A stretch of DNA of 64,000 nt. It comes from Flavobacteriales bacterium. Its GTDB lineage: Bacteria; Bacteroidota; Bacteroidia; Flavobacteriales_F; PHOS-HE28. The notes beneath the pieces are model-generated. The model searched no databases and was not told where the DNA came from. It saw only the letters and a list, made by a program, of their open reading frames with translations. The stretch is taken from NCBI GenBank assembly GCA_019638115.1, contig JAHBUK010000001.1:372001-436000 (forward strand), read 5' to 3'. Below, piece after piece: positions 16,409 to 26,439 of the stretch. Numbering within the stretch: the first letter of the stretch is position 1; each line of letters begins with the position of its first letter. The position numbers and the translations under genes were made by a program.

Positions 16409-17464
16409 TCAGAACGAGATCCGCAGCCCAATGCTGTGCACCCCGGCGAAGGGGTTGGTGCTGCGATAGCCGTAATCGATCGCGAATGCGGAGGTCTTTT
16501 CATCCCCGAAAGGAAGATCCACGCTCAAGCCTGCACTGGGACCGGTGAACACCGTGGTGCGCTCCGTGTCGCTGGTGATGCCGTCCTCGTAGAGATAACC
16601 ACCACGCAGGTGGAGCATCTTGCGGAAGGCATACTCCACGCCGATCATGAACTGGTCCTTGGTGAAGGAGTTGGACACGAACGTACCCGCGAACGTGATG
16701 CGGTGCATATCGGCCACGTGCCAGTCATAAGCCGCAGCGATGTTCAGCAACGAAGGGATCTCAAAACGCTCCGAACGCTGCTCCAGGGTGAGCTGATCGC
16801 TGCCTTGCACCAACAGGCCCTGCACGGCAAGACCGTCGCCGCTGAAACTCATGGCAGGACCTACGTTCTTCAGCGCGATACCGAAGTGCATGTTGTCCTT
16901 GGGACCGGTAACGTACTGGATACCGGCATCGAATGCCATACCCGAGGTACGCACGTTGGCAATGGACTCAGAGACCATCCGCACCAGCAGACCACCGTGG
17001 ATGCTGTTGGAGAAGCTTTTGGCGTATGAGAGACCGATGTTCGCAGCCGTAGGGCGGAACGTACCGCGGCCACCTTCGGGCTGATCGTACGTGGTAACCT
17101 CCAACTCACCAAAGGACATGGTGGTGGCGGAGATGCCCAGTACACCCGACGACCCCAGTTTTTGGCCGATACCCACGCTGTTGATGGATACCCCCGAACC
17201 GGAGAGCCACGTGGTGTTGGAGAACAAAGCCTCGGTCTTGTTCACATGGGCCAGACCTGCGATGTTGCCATACATGGCCTCGGCCCCGCGGATGGATGCC
17301 GTGTTGGCCAAGCCCCATCCGGAGGAGCGCGCCCAAGGGTTGATCAACAACTGGGTGGCTCCTGCAGATCCTGCACGGTCGGGGTTACCCGCCTGTACTG
17401 GCATGCTGGTCAAAGCCGCGAGGGCCATCAGGATCACCGCTGACCGGTTAGTCGTGCACTTCAT
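16409..17464 (-). CDS. PorV/PorQ family outer-membrane beta-barrel protein
   Basis: This 351-residue protein has a signal peptide (ATG 17464) and a FadL-like 14-strand barrel of the PorV/PorQ family. The N-terminal block QLLINPWARSSGWGLANTAS-like with AEAMYGNIAGLAHV is diagnostic, and it ends on the outer-membrane strand GLRISF. PorV shuttles T9SS substrates and PorQ helps attach them; paralogs such as this one may serve dedicated partners. It is the last gene of a minus-strand operon, 35 bases after the 1377-aa secreted protein, which suggests that protein is its client. Confidence 0.88.
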   Translation of the reverse strand: MKCTTNRSAVILMALAALTSMPVQAGNPDRAGSAGATQLLINPWARSSGWGLANTASIRGAEAMYGNIAGLAHVNKTEALFSNTTWLSGSGVSINSVGIGQKLGSSGVLGISATTMSFGELEVTTYDQPEGGRGTFRPTAANIGLSYAKSFSNSIHGGLLVRMVSESIANVRTSGMAFDAGIQYVTGPKDNMHFGIALKNVGPAMSFSGDGLAVQGLLVQGSDQLTLEQRSERFEIPSLLNIAAAYDWHVADMHRITFAGTFVSNSFTKDQFMIGVEYAFRKMLHLRGGYLYEDGITSDTERTTVFTGPSAGLSVDLPFGDEKTSAFAIDYGYRSTNPFAGVHSIGLRISF

Positions 17465-17499
17465 GTCCGTTCTTCGCTGGTTATTCGTGGTGCAGATCC

Positions 17500-20400
17500 T
17501 TAGAAGTTCTGGAGGTCCAAGGGCCTCATGGCGCCGAACCACTTGATCACTTTCTCCCCTACTCCGGGCACGTCCACGTGGCAGATGTACGTTCCGCCAG
17601 CTATGGTGATGTTATTGGTGTTCTTCAGGTCCCAATCCAGGTAGGTAAGGTCATTGTCCTTGCGGAACTTGCGGACCAAGGTGCCACCCACATTGTAGAT
17701 GGAGATGGTGCAGGTCTGTGGCAGGTTGATGAACTTCACCCGGTTGTCCAAGCGCGAGGTTTCGTAACCGCTGAACGCGTAGTACGGGTTGGGCACGATG
17801 TTGATGATGTCCAGAGCGGACTCGGCCACATCGAGCACGTTCGTTTCCGTGGCAAATCCTCCGGTGCTGAAGCTGTACAACGGCAGACCGTTGTTACGCT
17901 CCGGCTGGATCGGATCCAGCGAACCCGCGTAGTTCACGTAAGGCAGGTAGGGACGTTCCGTATTGAGCACGATGCGAACGTCCGTTTCCAGCAACTGACG
18001 ACCAGGGATGAGCATGGCACTGCCCACCCATGCCACGGCACGGAATACACGACGCTGCGGCTCCGGCTGGGTGTTCTGGATGGTCTGGTAAATGAAGTCA
18101 CCCTCATCATAACCCGGGATGCGTTGGTCGGCGTTCACACCACCTGCGCTTTGGCGACGGTCGTTCTTGAACACGTAGATCCAATGGCAGCCACCGAACA
18201 CAGGCTCACCGGCGTCGGTGAACAATTGTTCGTTCGGGTTCCACACCATGTCACGGCCGATCTCACCACCCCAGAAGCTGTTCTCACCGTAGGCGATGTT
18301 CAAGCGCTCACCGGTCTCCAGGTCGATGGCATAGCCAGGGAACCAACCCATGCCCGTAGGCTGGGTACCATTGCGGGTAGCTTCCTCATTGTTCGCACCA
18401 GCAGTACCGGCTTTACGGCCGTTCTTATCGATGCTGGGCTGAGCTCGGAGCGCCAATTTGGATGCACCACCTTGCGCGTTGGTCGTTACAGCTTCCTGCT
18501 CCAACACGGGCGAGCGCGACCATTTGCTCTTATCGCTGGTGATCACCAACTGTACGCTGGGGGTTTCCGCGATCGGCGAAACACTGGTCTGGGACAGCGA
18601 TACCTGCGTACCGGAACTGGGCTGGAACGGCGCTTGGCCCACCAGTGCCCAAGGAGCCCAAGTACCACCCAGAATGCGCTCATAGCGCTGGGCATCATCC
18701 CTGCCAGCACGGTCGTTGTAGATCTCATCCGGTGCGGGGAACGTGGCAGTACCGGAACGGATCCAGTTGGTCGCTTGTGCACCCTCACCATCGGGAATAC
18801 CGGTGAGCCACGCCTTGGATGGATCCGCGAAAGTGATGCTACCGCTGCCCACCGGACGCGTGTAGGCATCCGAACCAGTTCCTTGGAAGAAGGTCTGGCC
18901 GATGGAAACCGAGATGCCCCAGTTCAGCAGGAGTTGCTCGTATTTCAGGTCGATGGTCCTGTCGCTTCGCACCGTGTCACCCGTACTGGTGTTCACGATG
19001 AACCAGTAGGCATCGTTCAAGTTGCCGGCGGTGGTGCTATCCTGGAACCACACTTCGAAGTTGGCATTAGGAACCCGCAGGGGATCCACCACGCGCACAT
19101 CGATCGGACCTTTGCCACGCTTGTACACGACCTGGTCCTTCCTCCAGGGGAAGCCGGACATGATCTCGTTCTCGGATTCGGGCGTCAGCTCCAAGGCGAG
19201 GCTGCCGTTACCCTGACCCTCCAGACGCGTGATCTGCAGCCTATCGCCGAACACACTGTTCTGCACGGTACCTCCATTCTCCGGCGCAGGTTTGTGCGGA
19301 ATGCCCACGTAACTGCGAATGGCACCGAAGGCGGCTTTACGGCCGGCCACATAGGGGAAGGCCTGCCCGGCACCGGTTTGCACACCCGTCTGCGGGTCGG
19401 TGGTGATGGTGAAGTTCTGGAAGTTGTTGTAGCCGTAGGTAATGGCCAGGAAGTAGTAGGACTTGAAGTTCACCAAGGTGGGATCACCCTGTGCAAAGGC
19501 ATCGCGGGTTATCCGGATGGAGTGTACAATGCCCGTGTCGGAACCGTTCACCATTTCGCGTGGCACGGTCAGGTTCAGGTCCGGGTTGAACTCGTAGTTG
19601 ATGATCTGACCGATGCCATCACGCTTATCGCCTTGGTACACCAAGCGGGCGAGTTCGATGTTGTCGATGTCCGAAACACTTACCGTGGAGTTCTTCAGCT
19701 GGTAGATCTTGTAGCCCTGGAATCGGTAGAAACGATCGTTCGGCTGACCATCCGCATTGAACTCGGGGATGGTGGGATCCAGTTCCTCGTAGTTCTCGTT
19801 CTCGTTGTTGCTGCCGTTCGGATTGGTGATGTACAGAATGAGCTCTCGGTCCAATTCACGGATCGTCAAGTCCGGAGCATCCGGTCCATCCAGGATCTTG
19901 AAGCAGTTGTCGAAGAGTGACTGGGCCTTATCGTCAGCCAATTTCATCAAACTTACGCTGGCCGTGGCACCACCCTGAGTTGCGCGTGCAAACACCACAC
20001 CCACGGTAACGTTGTTGTAAGCACCTGGCTCCAAGGTGAAGGGACCCGCACTCTGCACAAAACGACGGTCGGGAATGGCCGGGGTGGGCTCGATCTCGCG
20101 CCAGTCTGCCTGTGGAACACAGTTGGTCCCCCATCCCACCGGGTCGGTATCCCAGGGGAACATGTAGAAAGTGCGCGTGCAGTTTTCGTCCTCACTGTAT
20201 CCTGTCCCACCGTAGCACATCGGACGGTTGTTCTTCCAGATGGAGCGCAAGTAGTTGTAGAAGTGAGTCGCGTTGGCGGGGTCGGTCACGTTGGCGTTGC
20301 CTTCCCGGTTGAAATACAGGAATGCGCGCATCCCGAAACGCTCGTTGTCCACGATGTCATCACCGTAGCCGATACCGATACCACGGTATGGAATACCATT

Positions 20401-21633
20401 CTGCGCTTGGGCCAATTGGCAATCAAGCGTCAGCGGGTTATCAACGCCATCGGAATCCTGGTAGGGACCTTCAAAAAAGTCCACACCGATCGCAGGTGGC
20501 GGAGGGGTAGGTCCTCCATATCCAACAGCTCCCAGGCAGCTAACATCCACATCACTCCAGTTGTAAGCGAAGCCGAGTCCACGTTGCACATCACATCCCA
20601 CGAAGTCATCGTTCGAGCAACCCAGATCCGCATCCACGAAGTGACCGAAGTAAGTATTGAGCAGCGTCTGCGTGCCTTGATTGATGACCAAGTAGTTGTA
20701 GAAGGTCATGTTGTTGATCTCATCGTTCGTGTTGAACGAGAAGGCTTGGGCGCGGATCTCCAAACCGATGGGCTGACCGCCTTGCCCGGTCTCGGTGTGC
20801 ACGTTGCCTTTGTCGTTGAAGATCCAGTAGATGTTGTCATCACCGAACAAGGGCAGCGGAGTTTCGCGGGTCTTGTTCTTGCAATCCTCAACGGAGGTCT
20901 CAAAGCCATAGTCCGGGTAGTCACCATCGAACGGGTTGTACACACCGTCCCCGTTCCAATCGTAGAAAGGAGCCAGGTAGAGGTCCTGACCGGCGTCCAC
21001 GTTACCCATCGCGGGCCATTCCTGAAATGCGGTAGGCACGGAATAACCATCCGGGAAGGTCTCGCTCAGATCACAATCGGGATCATCGTTGCACAGCGCC
21101 CATTGCACGTGCGCTTCGGCTTGTGAGCGCTTGGTTTCCCAGAAACGGTCGTACGCGTTGCACACATCGAAATCCACCGAAGCATCTCCGGTATTGGTCA
21201 GAGGACCAGGCCAGAAATCGTTCTTACCGGAGGCGCGGTAGAGCACAGCAGCGATCTTCAACTGGTTGTCCGGGGAAAGGCCACCCATCCATAGACCACC
21301 TGCATAGATCGCGTTGGGGCCTGTGAAATCGGGTGTCTTGGGAACCTCGTAACCGGAGCGGCCACTGCCCCCCCTTCTCGTCCACTTGTTGCCACCGTTC
21401 TCGATCACGGCCCGCACGTTGTTGAACGCGAGCTGGGCCACGGCCGAGGCAGGTGAGCAACTGGCCGCCTTGGGGCCACCCGTTGCGGACGGAGGAGGAG
21501 GTGCCATTCCGCCCGCGTTAAGCGGTTCGCGGGCATGCACCGTGCTACCGATAACGGCAGCGAGGCTCAGAGCGAAGATTCTGGTCAGGAGTGCGCTTTG
21601 GAGGCCTTTCATGGTGAGCTGTCTTTTATTCAT
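17500..21633 (-). CDS. Giant secreted protein with non-canonical C-terminal sorting domain
   Basis: This 1377-residue protein has a signal peptide in the first 35 residues, then a Pro-rich linker and a long beta-rich body. The body has acidic DWNGDGVYNPFDGDYPD-type calcium-binding loops near residue 225, several Cys pairs and repeated Asp/Asn-rich segments. The C-terminal 90 residues resemble a T9SS sorting domain (CTISIYNVGGTLVRKFRKDN, ITIAGGTYICHVDVPG) but end in VIKWFGAMRPLDLQNF where a basic tail is usual. The start overlaps the TonB-receptor stop as ATGA, and the PorV/PorQ gene follows, so the three products probably form one outer-membrane complex. No enzymatic motif is seen. Confidence 0.85.
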   Translation of the reverse strand: MNKRQLTMKGLQSALLTRIFALSLAAVIGSTVHAREPLNAGGMAPPPPSATGGPKAASCSPASAVAQLAFNNVRAVIENGGNKWTRRGGSGRSGYEVPKTPDFTGPNAIYAGGLWMGGLSPDNQLKIAAVLYRASGKNDFWPGPLTNTGDASVDFDVCNAYDRFWETKRSQAEAHVQWALCNDDPDCDLSETFPDGYSVPTAFQEWPAMGNVDAGQDLYLAPFYDWNGDGVYNPFDGDYPDYGFETSVEDCKNKTRETPLPLFGDDNIYWIFNDKGNVHTETGQGGQPIGLEIRAQAFSFNTNDEINNMTFYNYLVINQGTQTLLNTYFGHFVDADLGCSNDDFVGCDVQRGLGFAYNWSDVDVSCLGAVGYGGPTPPPPAIGVDFFEGPYQDSDGVDNPLTLDCQLAQAQNGIPYRGIGIGYGDDIVDNERFGMRAFLYFNREGNANVTDPANATHFYNYLRSIWKNNRPMCYGGTGYSEDENCTRTFYMFPWDTDPVGWGTNCVPQADWREIEPTPAIPDRRFVQSAGPFTLEPGAYNNVTVGVVFARATQGGATASVSLMKLADDKAQSLFDNCFKILDGPDAPDLTIRELDRELILYITNPNGSNNENENYEELDPTIPEFNADGQPNDRFYRFQGYKIYQLKNSTVSVSDIDNIELARLVYQGDKRDGIGQIINYEFNPDLNLTVPREMVNGSDTGIVHSIRITRDAFAQGDPTLVNFKSYYFLAITYGYNNFQNFTITTDPQTGVQTGAGQAFPYVAGRKAAFGAIRSYVGIPHKPAPENGGTVQNSVFGDRLQITRLEGQGNGSLALELTPESENEIMSGFPWRKDQVVYKRGKGPIDVRVVDPLRVPNANFEVWFQDSTTAGNLNDAYWFIVNTSTGDTVRSDRTIDLKYEQLLLNWGISVSIGQTFFQGTGSDAYTRPVGSGSITFADPSKAWLTGIPDGEGAQATNWIRSGTATFPAPDEIYNDRAGRDDAQRYERILGGTWAPWALVGQAPFQPSSGTQVSLSQTSVSPIAETPSVQLVITSDKSKWSRSPVLEQEAVTTNAQGGASKLALRAQPSIDKNGRKAGTAGANNEEATRNGTQPTGMGWFPGYAIDLETGERLNIAYGENSFWGGEIGRDMVWNPNEQLFTDAGEPVFGGCHWIYVFKNDRRQSAGGVNADQRIPGYDEGDFIYQTIQNTQPEPQRRVFRAVAWVGSAMLIPGRQLLETDVRIVLNTERPYLPYVNYAGSLDPIQPERNNGLPLYSFSTGGFATETNVLDVAESALDIINIVPNPYYAFSGYETSRLDNRVKFINLPQTCTISIYNVGGTLVRKFRKDNDLTYLDWDLKNTNNITIAGGTYICHVDVPGVGEKVIKWFGAMRPLDLQNF

Positions 21634-24600
21634 CAGAAATCGAAGCGTACGCCCAAACGGATGGTGCGGGGTGCGCCAAAATTGAAGGGGTTGTTCACAC
21701 GGACGGCGTAAAGGTCACGGTATGCTTCGGGGTCGATCTGATCCCGGTTGGTCAGTTCGGCCAGGAAGCCATCGTTGTTGGGGGAACCCGTGTAGCGGTA
21801 AACACCTGTGATGTTCTCGGTGTTGAACACGTTGGTAACAAGCAAGTAGACGTTCAGGTTCGCGCTCTTGGCCTTGTCACCGTCCTTGCCGGCGAAGGTC
21901 AGGGGCAGGTCGCGGTCCAACTGCAGATCGGTAGTGAACTGCCAGGGCAAACGGGCACCGTTCAGGGTACCATCGAGGCGGTAGTTAGTGGCACCAGCGC
22001 CCTCGTTCACCACTTGGCTGGAACGGCTGTAGGGCGTACCGCTACCCAGAATGCTCACCACGTTGATACCGGTGCGCTGCAGGATCGGTTTGTCAAAGAG
22101 CATGGGACCGTTGTAGTCCTTGCCGCCGCCATAGCGGAAGTCGACGGTGGTCTGGAAACGGTGGCGCTGATCGAAATCCAAGGGAGCGATGTTGCGCAGG
22201 TTGGGCTGACCGGAATTGATCAGGTCGATGCCCGTGTTGGGGCCTGAACCCGTACCATCAGCGAACTGCATGGTGTAGCTGGCGCGCATCCAGATATTGC
22301 CTGTGCGGCGCAGATCGAAGGTGGCGCTGAACCCTTTCACCGTACCGAAGTCGAAGTTGTCGTAGGTGCGGTAGTCGCGTGGCCAAGCGTTGGCCACGTT
22401 CCGGATCTGGATCTGATCGCGCAACTCACGGTAGAAGGCCGCCAACTTCAAGGAAGAAGCCCGGCTCAACACCTGCTGGAAGCCCAACTCGTAATCGATG
22501 GTCTTGGTCGGCTTCAGTGCAGGGTTGGTCAGGATGTTACCCGTGTTGGCGAGGAACGCATATTCGATCAAGTCCAAACGGGACTGGAGCGCGTTGGGAC
22601 GCTGGGTCAGCACATCATAGTGCGCAAAGAACACGGCCTCATCCGAGATCGGGAAAGAGAAGGCGATACGCGGCATCACGTTCACCACCGGCGTGTAATC
22701 CGAGAAAGCCTTCTTGCTGAGGGTGGATCCGGAAAGGTCACCCGCGTTGCCACGCTCAATGAGGTAGGGACGGATCTGGCCGCCTTCCTGGATGCTTCCT
22801 CCGTCGGTGAGTTCCACGCCAGTGGCGCTGTACCACTGGTCTCCGTTACGGTAGCCTTTGATCGTGTTGGGGCCATTGAAGTTGTCCACGTACACCACGA
22901 AATCATCGCCGATGTTGCCGGGACGGTTCGCCAACTGGGCAGCGATACCAGCATCGGGCACAGCCTCACCGGCACGGTAAGCTTCCTGCCACAGGTACTT
23001 ATCCGTCAGCACGTTCTGGTTGGCATCGTAGCGGTCCACACGCACACCCACGTTGAAGATGATGTCATCGAACGCGAACTTGTCCATTACGTAGCCAGCC
23101 ATGTAGATCGGCTGGAAGGGAGCTTGCAAACGCGTGTAGTTGCCATTGGCATCACGATCATCGAAGAAGCCCGTGAAGCTCGGACGGCCGGTGGTGCGGT
23201 TGCCCAGGTGGTCGTAGCCAACATAGGAAACGAGGCTGTTACCATCGAACACCAGTTCATCCGGTGAGAACATGTCCAGCGAGAAGACACCTGGGTCCAG
23301 GTTGTCCACATCGATGAAGTCCGTACCGTTGGGATCCAGGCCGAGGGCCTCGCGGAGGCTACGGTCGAAGAAGCGCTGGTCGTCACCCCGGTTGCGGGAG
23401 TAGAAGTAGAAAGGATAGGGGCTTCCGGGCAACTGCTGGACGCTGGCCACCGCGGTATCCTGCCACTCACGAATGTGGAAGTTGGCAAGCTGACGGGCAC
23501 GCGTCCACAGGCCGATCGGGGCCAGGTCGTAGCGGCGCTGGGTCAATTGCTCGTATTCCACACCCACCTGCACGGCGTGCTGTCCGATGTCGGCACTACC
23601 CATGGCCGTGAAGCGGACCTGGTCGTTCTGGCGCTTGCGGTATTCGGCTCCGTTGGGATCATCGATGAAGCCGATGTTATTGTAGAGGTCGTACAGCGAG
23701 CGGGGACGCTCACCGTTCAACAATGCTCCGCGGGCAGTGATCTCTTGGAAGTTCTGGTAGAATCCGAAGTAGTCCGGATTCGTTCCAGCGGGAGCACCGA
23801 AGAGTTCGGCCACCGGGAACGCACCGTCCTGCAGGGAGTTGAAGTAGAAGTCGGTAAGCGCGGCAAGATCCGGGTTCTGGGTACCTGGCGTGAAGGTCAC
23901 CAAGGTATCGCGGTCACCGATCTGCACGAAGCGGTTGCCGCGGAACTCGAACTGGGGAGCACGGAACGTGGTGAAGCGGCCCACATAACCGTAGTCGAAC
24001 AAGCGCTCGCCGTGCGTGAAGTCAGAAACCGTGTTGTTGTAACGGGAGTAATCCAACTGCAGGGAGTAGAAAGCGTTCTTGATGGTGGAGCGCTTTTCCT
24101 CTTCGTCCGTACGGTTGGTGAAGCGCTGGGTAAAGCGAGCGAAAGCCCTCCAAGTGCTTTCCTGGATACGCGTGTTGTTCTCTGCGTTCAACAGCGAGTT
24201 ACGCCGATTGAACTGCTGGCGGTTGCCGTAGTCCAAAGAGCCACCCACGCTGAGGTTGATGGTAGGCGTGGTGGTAATATCGATCTTGCCGGATGCCAAG
24301 TAGGAGATCGAGCCTGCGTTTTGACGAGTCCTGATGGTCTCGATGTCCGTGGACCGGAGGAATTCGCTCGAATAGCCGAGTGCGAAATCACCGCCACCGC
24401 TGGGCAACAGACGCCCGGGCTCGGCCAGCAACTGGTCGCGCACCTCGGGACGCACACGCACATCGCCGATGTACAAAGGGCTTCCGTCCACCACATTGGT
24501 GTACTGTCCGGAGAAGAAGAAACCAATGAGCGGCTTCTCCTTGTTGCCCAAGCTGTCACGCTTGAACAACAGGGGGCCTGAAAGGCTCGCCTCCAACTGG

Positions 24601-25388
24601 TTGAATGCGAACTTGTCCAAGCCGTAGATATCTGTGATGTCGCTTCCCACTTTGTAACCGGACGTAAGGTATTCCACCCCTCCGAAGAAGTTTCGGCTTG
24701 GACCACGAGTGGTGATATTGATCAAACCACCGGTCACGTCACCGTAGTTGGCGGGAACACCACCGGTGATCACCTGCACCTCCTCGATGGCGCTCTTGGG
24801 CAATCCCGTACCGGCACCGGCTGGCACCTTCACACCATCTATATAATAGTAGGTGTTCTCGGAACGAGCACCACGGATACTGATCCCTCCACCTGTACCT
24901 GCATCGCTGGTACCAGCCACCGTGGTGGCGATGGCAGCAGCCGATCGGCCAGGCATCTTGGCAATGTCCTCACGCGTTACGGTACCTCCAGAAGCGCCAC
25001 CATCACGATCGATCAGTGGCACTACATATTGCACCACCTCGAACTCCTTGAGCTCGATACCCGCCGTGAGCTTGATATCGAGGAAGGTGATCTTGTTACT
25101 GCTGACCACCACACCCACCTGCTTGTAAGGCTGGTAACCCACGTAACTCACGAGCACATCGTACACGCCGGGCTCAATGGGCTTTATGAAGTAGTTGCCA
25201 TCGAAGTCGGTGGCTCCACCAGTCACCTGGGAGCCTTGACGTTCGAGGACGATGTTCACGAACGGAAGTGCTTCGTTCGATTTACCGTCCAGGATCTTGC
25301 CCTTCAAACTACCTGAGCCCTGCTGGGCGCTGGCGGTCAGTACAAATGTGAACAGGGCAACAGCGGAGAATAGCCTTCTCACCATCAA
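21633..25388 (-). CDS. TonB-dependent receptor with carboxypeptidase-like N-terminal domain
   Basis: This 1251-residue outer-membrane protein starts with a signal peptide, then a CarboxypepD_reg-like domain (about 25-115: GSLKGKILDGKSNEALPFVN, VLVSYVGYQP). A plug domain (about 130-240) contains GGISIRGARSENTYYYIDG and VITGGVPANYGDVTGG. A large beta barrel ends in TIRLGVRFDF. It is longer than most SusC or siderophore receptors. It leads an operon with the 1377-residue secreted protein (ATGA overlap) and a PorV/PorQ protein. The substrate is unknown, and it could work as an assembly or anchoring platform in place of nutrient uptake. Confidence 0.9.
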   Translation of the reverse strand: MMVRRLFSAVALFTFVLTASAQQGSGSLKGKILDGKSNEALPFVNIVLERQGSQVTGGATDFDGNYFIKPIEPGVYDVLVSYVGYQPYKQVGVVVSSNKITFLDIKLTAGIELKEFEVVQYVVPLIDRDGGASGGTVTREDIAKMPGRSAAAIATTVAGTSDAGTGGGISIRGARSENTYYYIDGVKVPAGAGTGLPKSAIEEVQVITGGVPANYGDVTGGLINITTRGPSRNFFGGVEYLTSGYKVGSDITDIYGLDKFAFNQLEASLSGPLLFKRDSLGNKEKPLIGFFFSGQYTNVVDGSPLYIGDVRVRPEVRDQLLAEPGRLLPSGGGDFALGYSSEFLRSTDIETIRTRQNAGSISYLASGKIDITTTPTINLSVGGSLDYGNRQQFNRRNSLLNAENNTRIQESTWRAFARFTQRFTNRTDEEEKRSTIKNAFYSLQLDYSRYNNTVSDFTHGERLFDYGYVGRFTTFRAPQFEFRGNRFVQIGDRDTLVTFTPGTQNPDLAALTDFYFNSLQDGAFPVAELFGAPAGTNPDYFGFYQNFQEITARGALLNGERPRSLYDLYNNIGFIDDPNGAEYRKRQNDQVRFTAMGSADIGQHAVQVGVEYEQLTQRRYDLAPIGLWTRARQLANFHIREWQDTAVASVQQLPGSPYPFYFYSRNRGDDQRFFDRSLREALGLDPNGTDFIDVDNLDPGVFSLDMFSPDELVFDGNSLVSYVGYDHLGNRTTGRPSFTGFFDDRDANGNYTRLQAPFQPIYMAGYVMDKFAFDDIIFNVGVRVDRYDANQNVLTDKYLWQEAYRAGEAVPDAGIAAQLANRPGNIGDDFVVYVDNFNGPNTIKGYRNGDQWYSATGVELTDGGSIQEGGQIRPYLIERGNAGDLSGSTLSKKAFSDYTPVVNVMPRIAFSFPISDEAVFFAHYDVLTQRPNALQSRLDLIEYAFLANTGNILTNPALKPTKTIDYELGFQQVLSRASSLKLAAFYRELRDQIQIRNVANAWPRDYRTYDNFDFGTVKGFSATFDLRRTGNIWMRASYTMQFADGTGSGPNTGIDLINSGQPNLRNIAPLDFDQRHRFQTTVDFRYGGGKDYNGPMLFDKPILQRTGINVVSILGSGTPYSRSSQVVNEGAGATNYRLDGTLNGARLPWQFTTDLQLDRDLPLTFAGKDGDKAKSANLNVYLLVTNVFNTENITGVYRYTGSPNNDGFLAELTNRDQIDPEAYRDLYAVRVNNPFNFGAPRTIRLGVRFDF

Positions 25389-25431
25389 CGGAAAGGTTTA
25401 GCGTTCGGGGTAACTGCGCAACGAGGGGGCG

Positions 25432-25460
25432 TAAATATAGGAAGATCCCGGATCGGCAAA
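25432..25460 (-). promoter_or_regulatory. Promoter of the TonB receptor / PorV operon
   Basis: On the minus strand TTTG (25460-25457) and TATATTTA (25439-25432) are separated by 17 bases, fitting the Bacteroidota -33 TTTG / -7 TAnnTTTG pattern with one mismatch. The -7 box lies 43 bases upstream of the start at 25388. Confidence 0.6.
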
Positions 25461-25635
25461 ATTTCCTTTGCAACTCCGGAAAGCCGCGCGCCTGTAGGCT
25501 TTCCAATTGCAGCCGGAAGTTCGATGTTGTTCGTGTGATCCATGATGCCGATCGATCGAGCGAAAGATACCGGTAACGATCACCTGACGTTGCACTTGCG
25601 GTCGCGAACCTTGAGCGGAAGTATACAACCCCGAC

Positions 25636-25935
25636 TCATCGACGACGTGTGAACCAGCGGCCCGGCCAAGGGTCGCGATGGGCGTGCATACCGTTGCGAT
25701 CGGCACGTTTGGTATTGCGCTTGATCCGCTTGCGAGTCTCCTTGTCCTGAATGGACAAGTGCCGGTTGCGATCTTCCTTCTCCTTACGCACCTTGGCCTT
25801 CTTGTCTTCCTTGCCATTCTTGGCTTGGATCTTTTCCTGCTGTTTCTTGGTGATGCCTTCCTGAGCGAATGCCTCGGCAGGTAGTGCAAGGTGGCCAGCA
25901 ATGAGGAGACCAAGACAGATCAGCAGGCGGCGCAT
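25636..25935 (-). CDS. Small basic secreted protein
   Basis: This 99-residue protein from ATG 25935 has a signal peptide (MRRLLICLGLLIAGHLALPA, cleavage near AFAQ). The mature part is extremely rich in Lys, Arg and Glu (KKQQEKIQAKNGKEDKKAK, ETRKRIKRNTKRAD) and probably helical. Similar short Lys/Arg-rich exported proteins are common in Bacteroidota but have no known role. It is divergent from the Rieske-like lipoprotein gene. Confidence 0.6.
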   Translation of the reverse strand: MRRLLICLGLLIAGHLALPAEAFAQEGITKKQQEKIQAKNGKEDKKAKVRKEKEDRNRHLSIQDKETRKRIKRNTKRADRNGMHAHRDPWPGRWFTRRR

Positions 25936-25972
25936 GTTGCAAGGATAATCCATAGCAGCTTTGGCGCATACC

Positions 25973-25980
25973 TAACTTTG
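25973..25980 (+). promoter_or_regulatory. -7 box for Rieske-like lipoprotein (TAACTTTG)
   Basis: TAACTTTG is a perfect TAnnTTTG match ending 24 bases before the start codon at 26005. Confidence 0.5.
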
Positions 25981-26004
25981 CACATACCACGTTGCTTCCA
26001 CATC

Positions 26005-26439
26005 ATGTACCGCTCCTACCATATATACTATTGTGCGCTCCTCATGTTGGCCCTCGCGCTGCTGCCCGGCTGCCGCAAGACCCAGCCAGGTGGTGTTCCG
26101 CTCGTACCTGTGGACATCAACATCAATGTGAACAATCCGGCGTATGCGGACCTGGCCGTCCCCGGTGGGTGGCTCTACCTGACAGGGGGCTCCATGGGCA
26201 TCATCGTATACCGGCGAACCAATACCGAGTTCGCTGCCATGGACAGGCATTGTCCTTACCAGCCGAACGAACTGTGTCGTGTGTTTGTGGATGATTCCGA
26301 GGTGATCGCGCGCGACTCCCTGTGTTGTGGCTCCGCGTTCCTGATAACGGACGGCTCCGTTACCCAAGGGCCGGCCGCGCTCAACTTACAGCGTTACAAT
26401 ACCTCCTTCAACGGGACTGTGTTGCGGATCTATAATTAG
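26005..26439 (+). CDS. Lipoprotein with degenerate Rieske-like fold
   Basis: This 144-residue protein has a lipoprotein signal (LMLALALLPGC). The remainder follows the order of a Rieske [2Fe-2S] domain: FAAMDRHCPYQ near residue 75, where the first Cys-x-His ligand pair belongs, and CCGSAFLITDGSVTQGPAAL near residue 110, where Cys-x-x-His belongs. Both ligand histidines are replaced (CPY and CGS), so a standard Rieske cluster is unlikely. The GxVxxGPA turn typical of Rieske proteins is kept. It may be a structural relic, or may use its four cysteines differently. ATG 26005 is chosen for the signal peptide and the promoter box just upstream. Confidence 0.7.
   Translation: MYRSYHIYYCALLMLALALLPGCRKTQPGGVPLVPVDININVNNPAYADLAVPGGWLYLTGGSMGIIVYRRTNTEFAAMDRHCPYQPNELCRVFVDDSEVIARDSLCCGSAFLITDGSVTQGPAALNLQRYNTSFNGTVLRIYN

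Noticed and set aside
17578..19920. 780-codon open frame on the plus strand
   Set aside because: It is the antisense shadow of the 1377-residue protein, with no domain or start context. The same applies to the long frames antisense to atpD, the 1210-residue T9SS protein, ahcY and the 47446 receptor.
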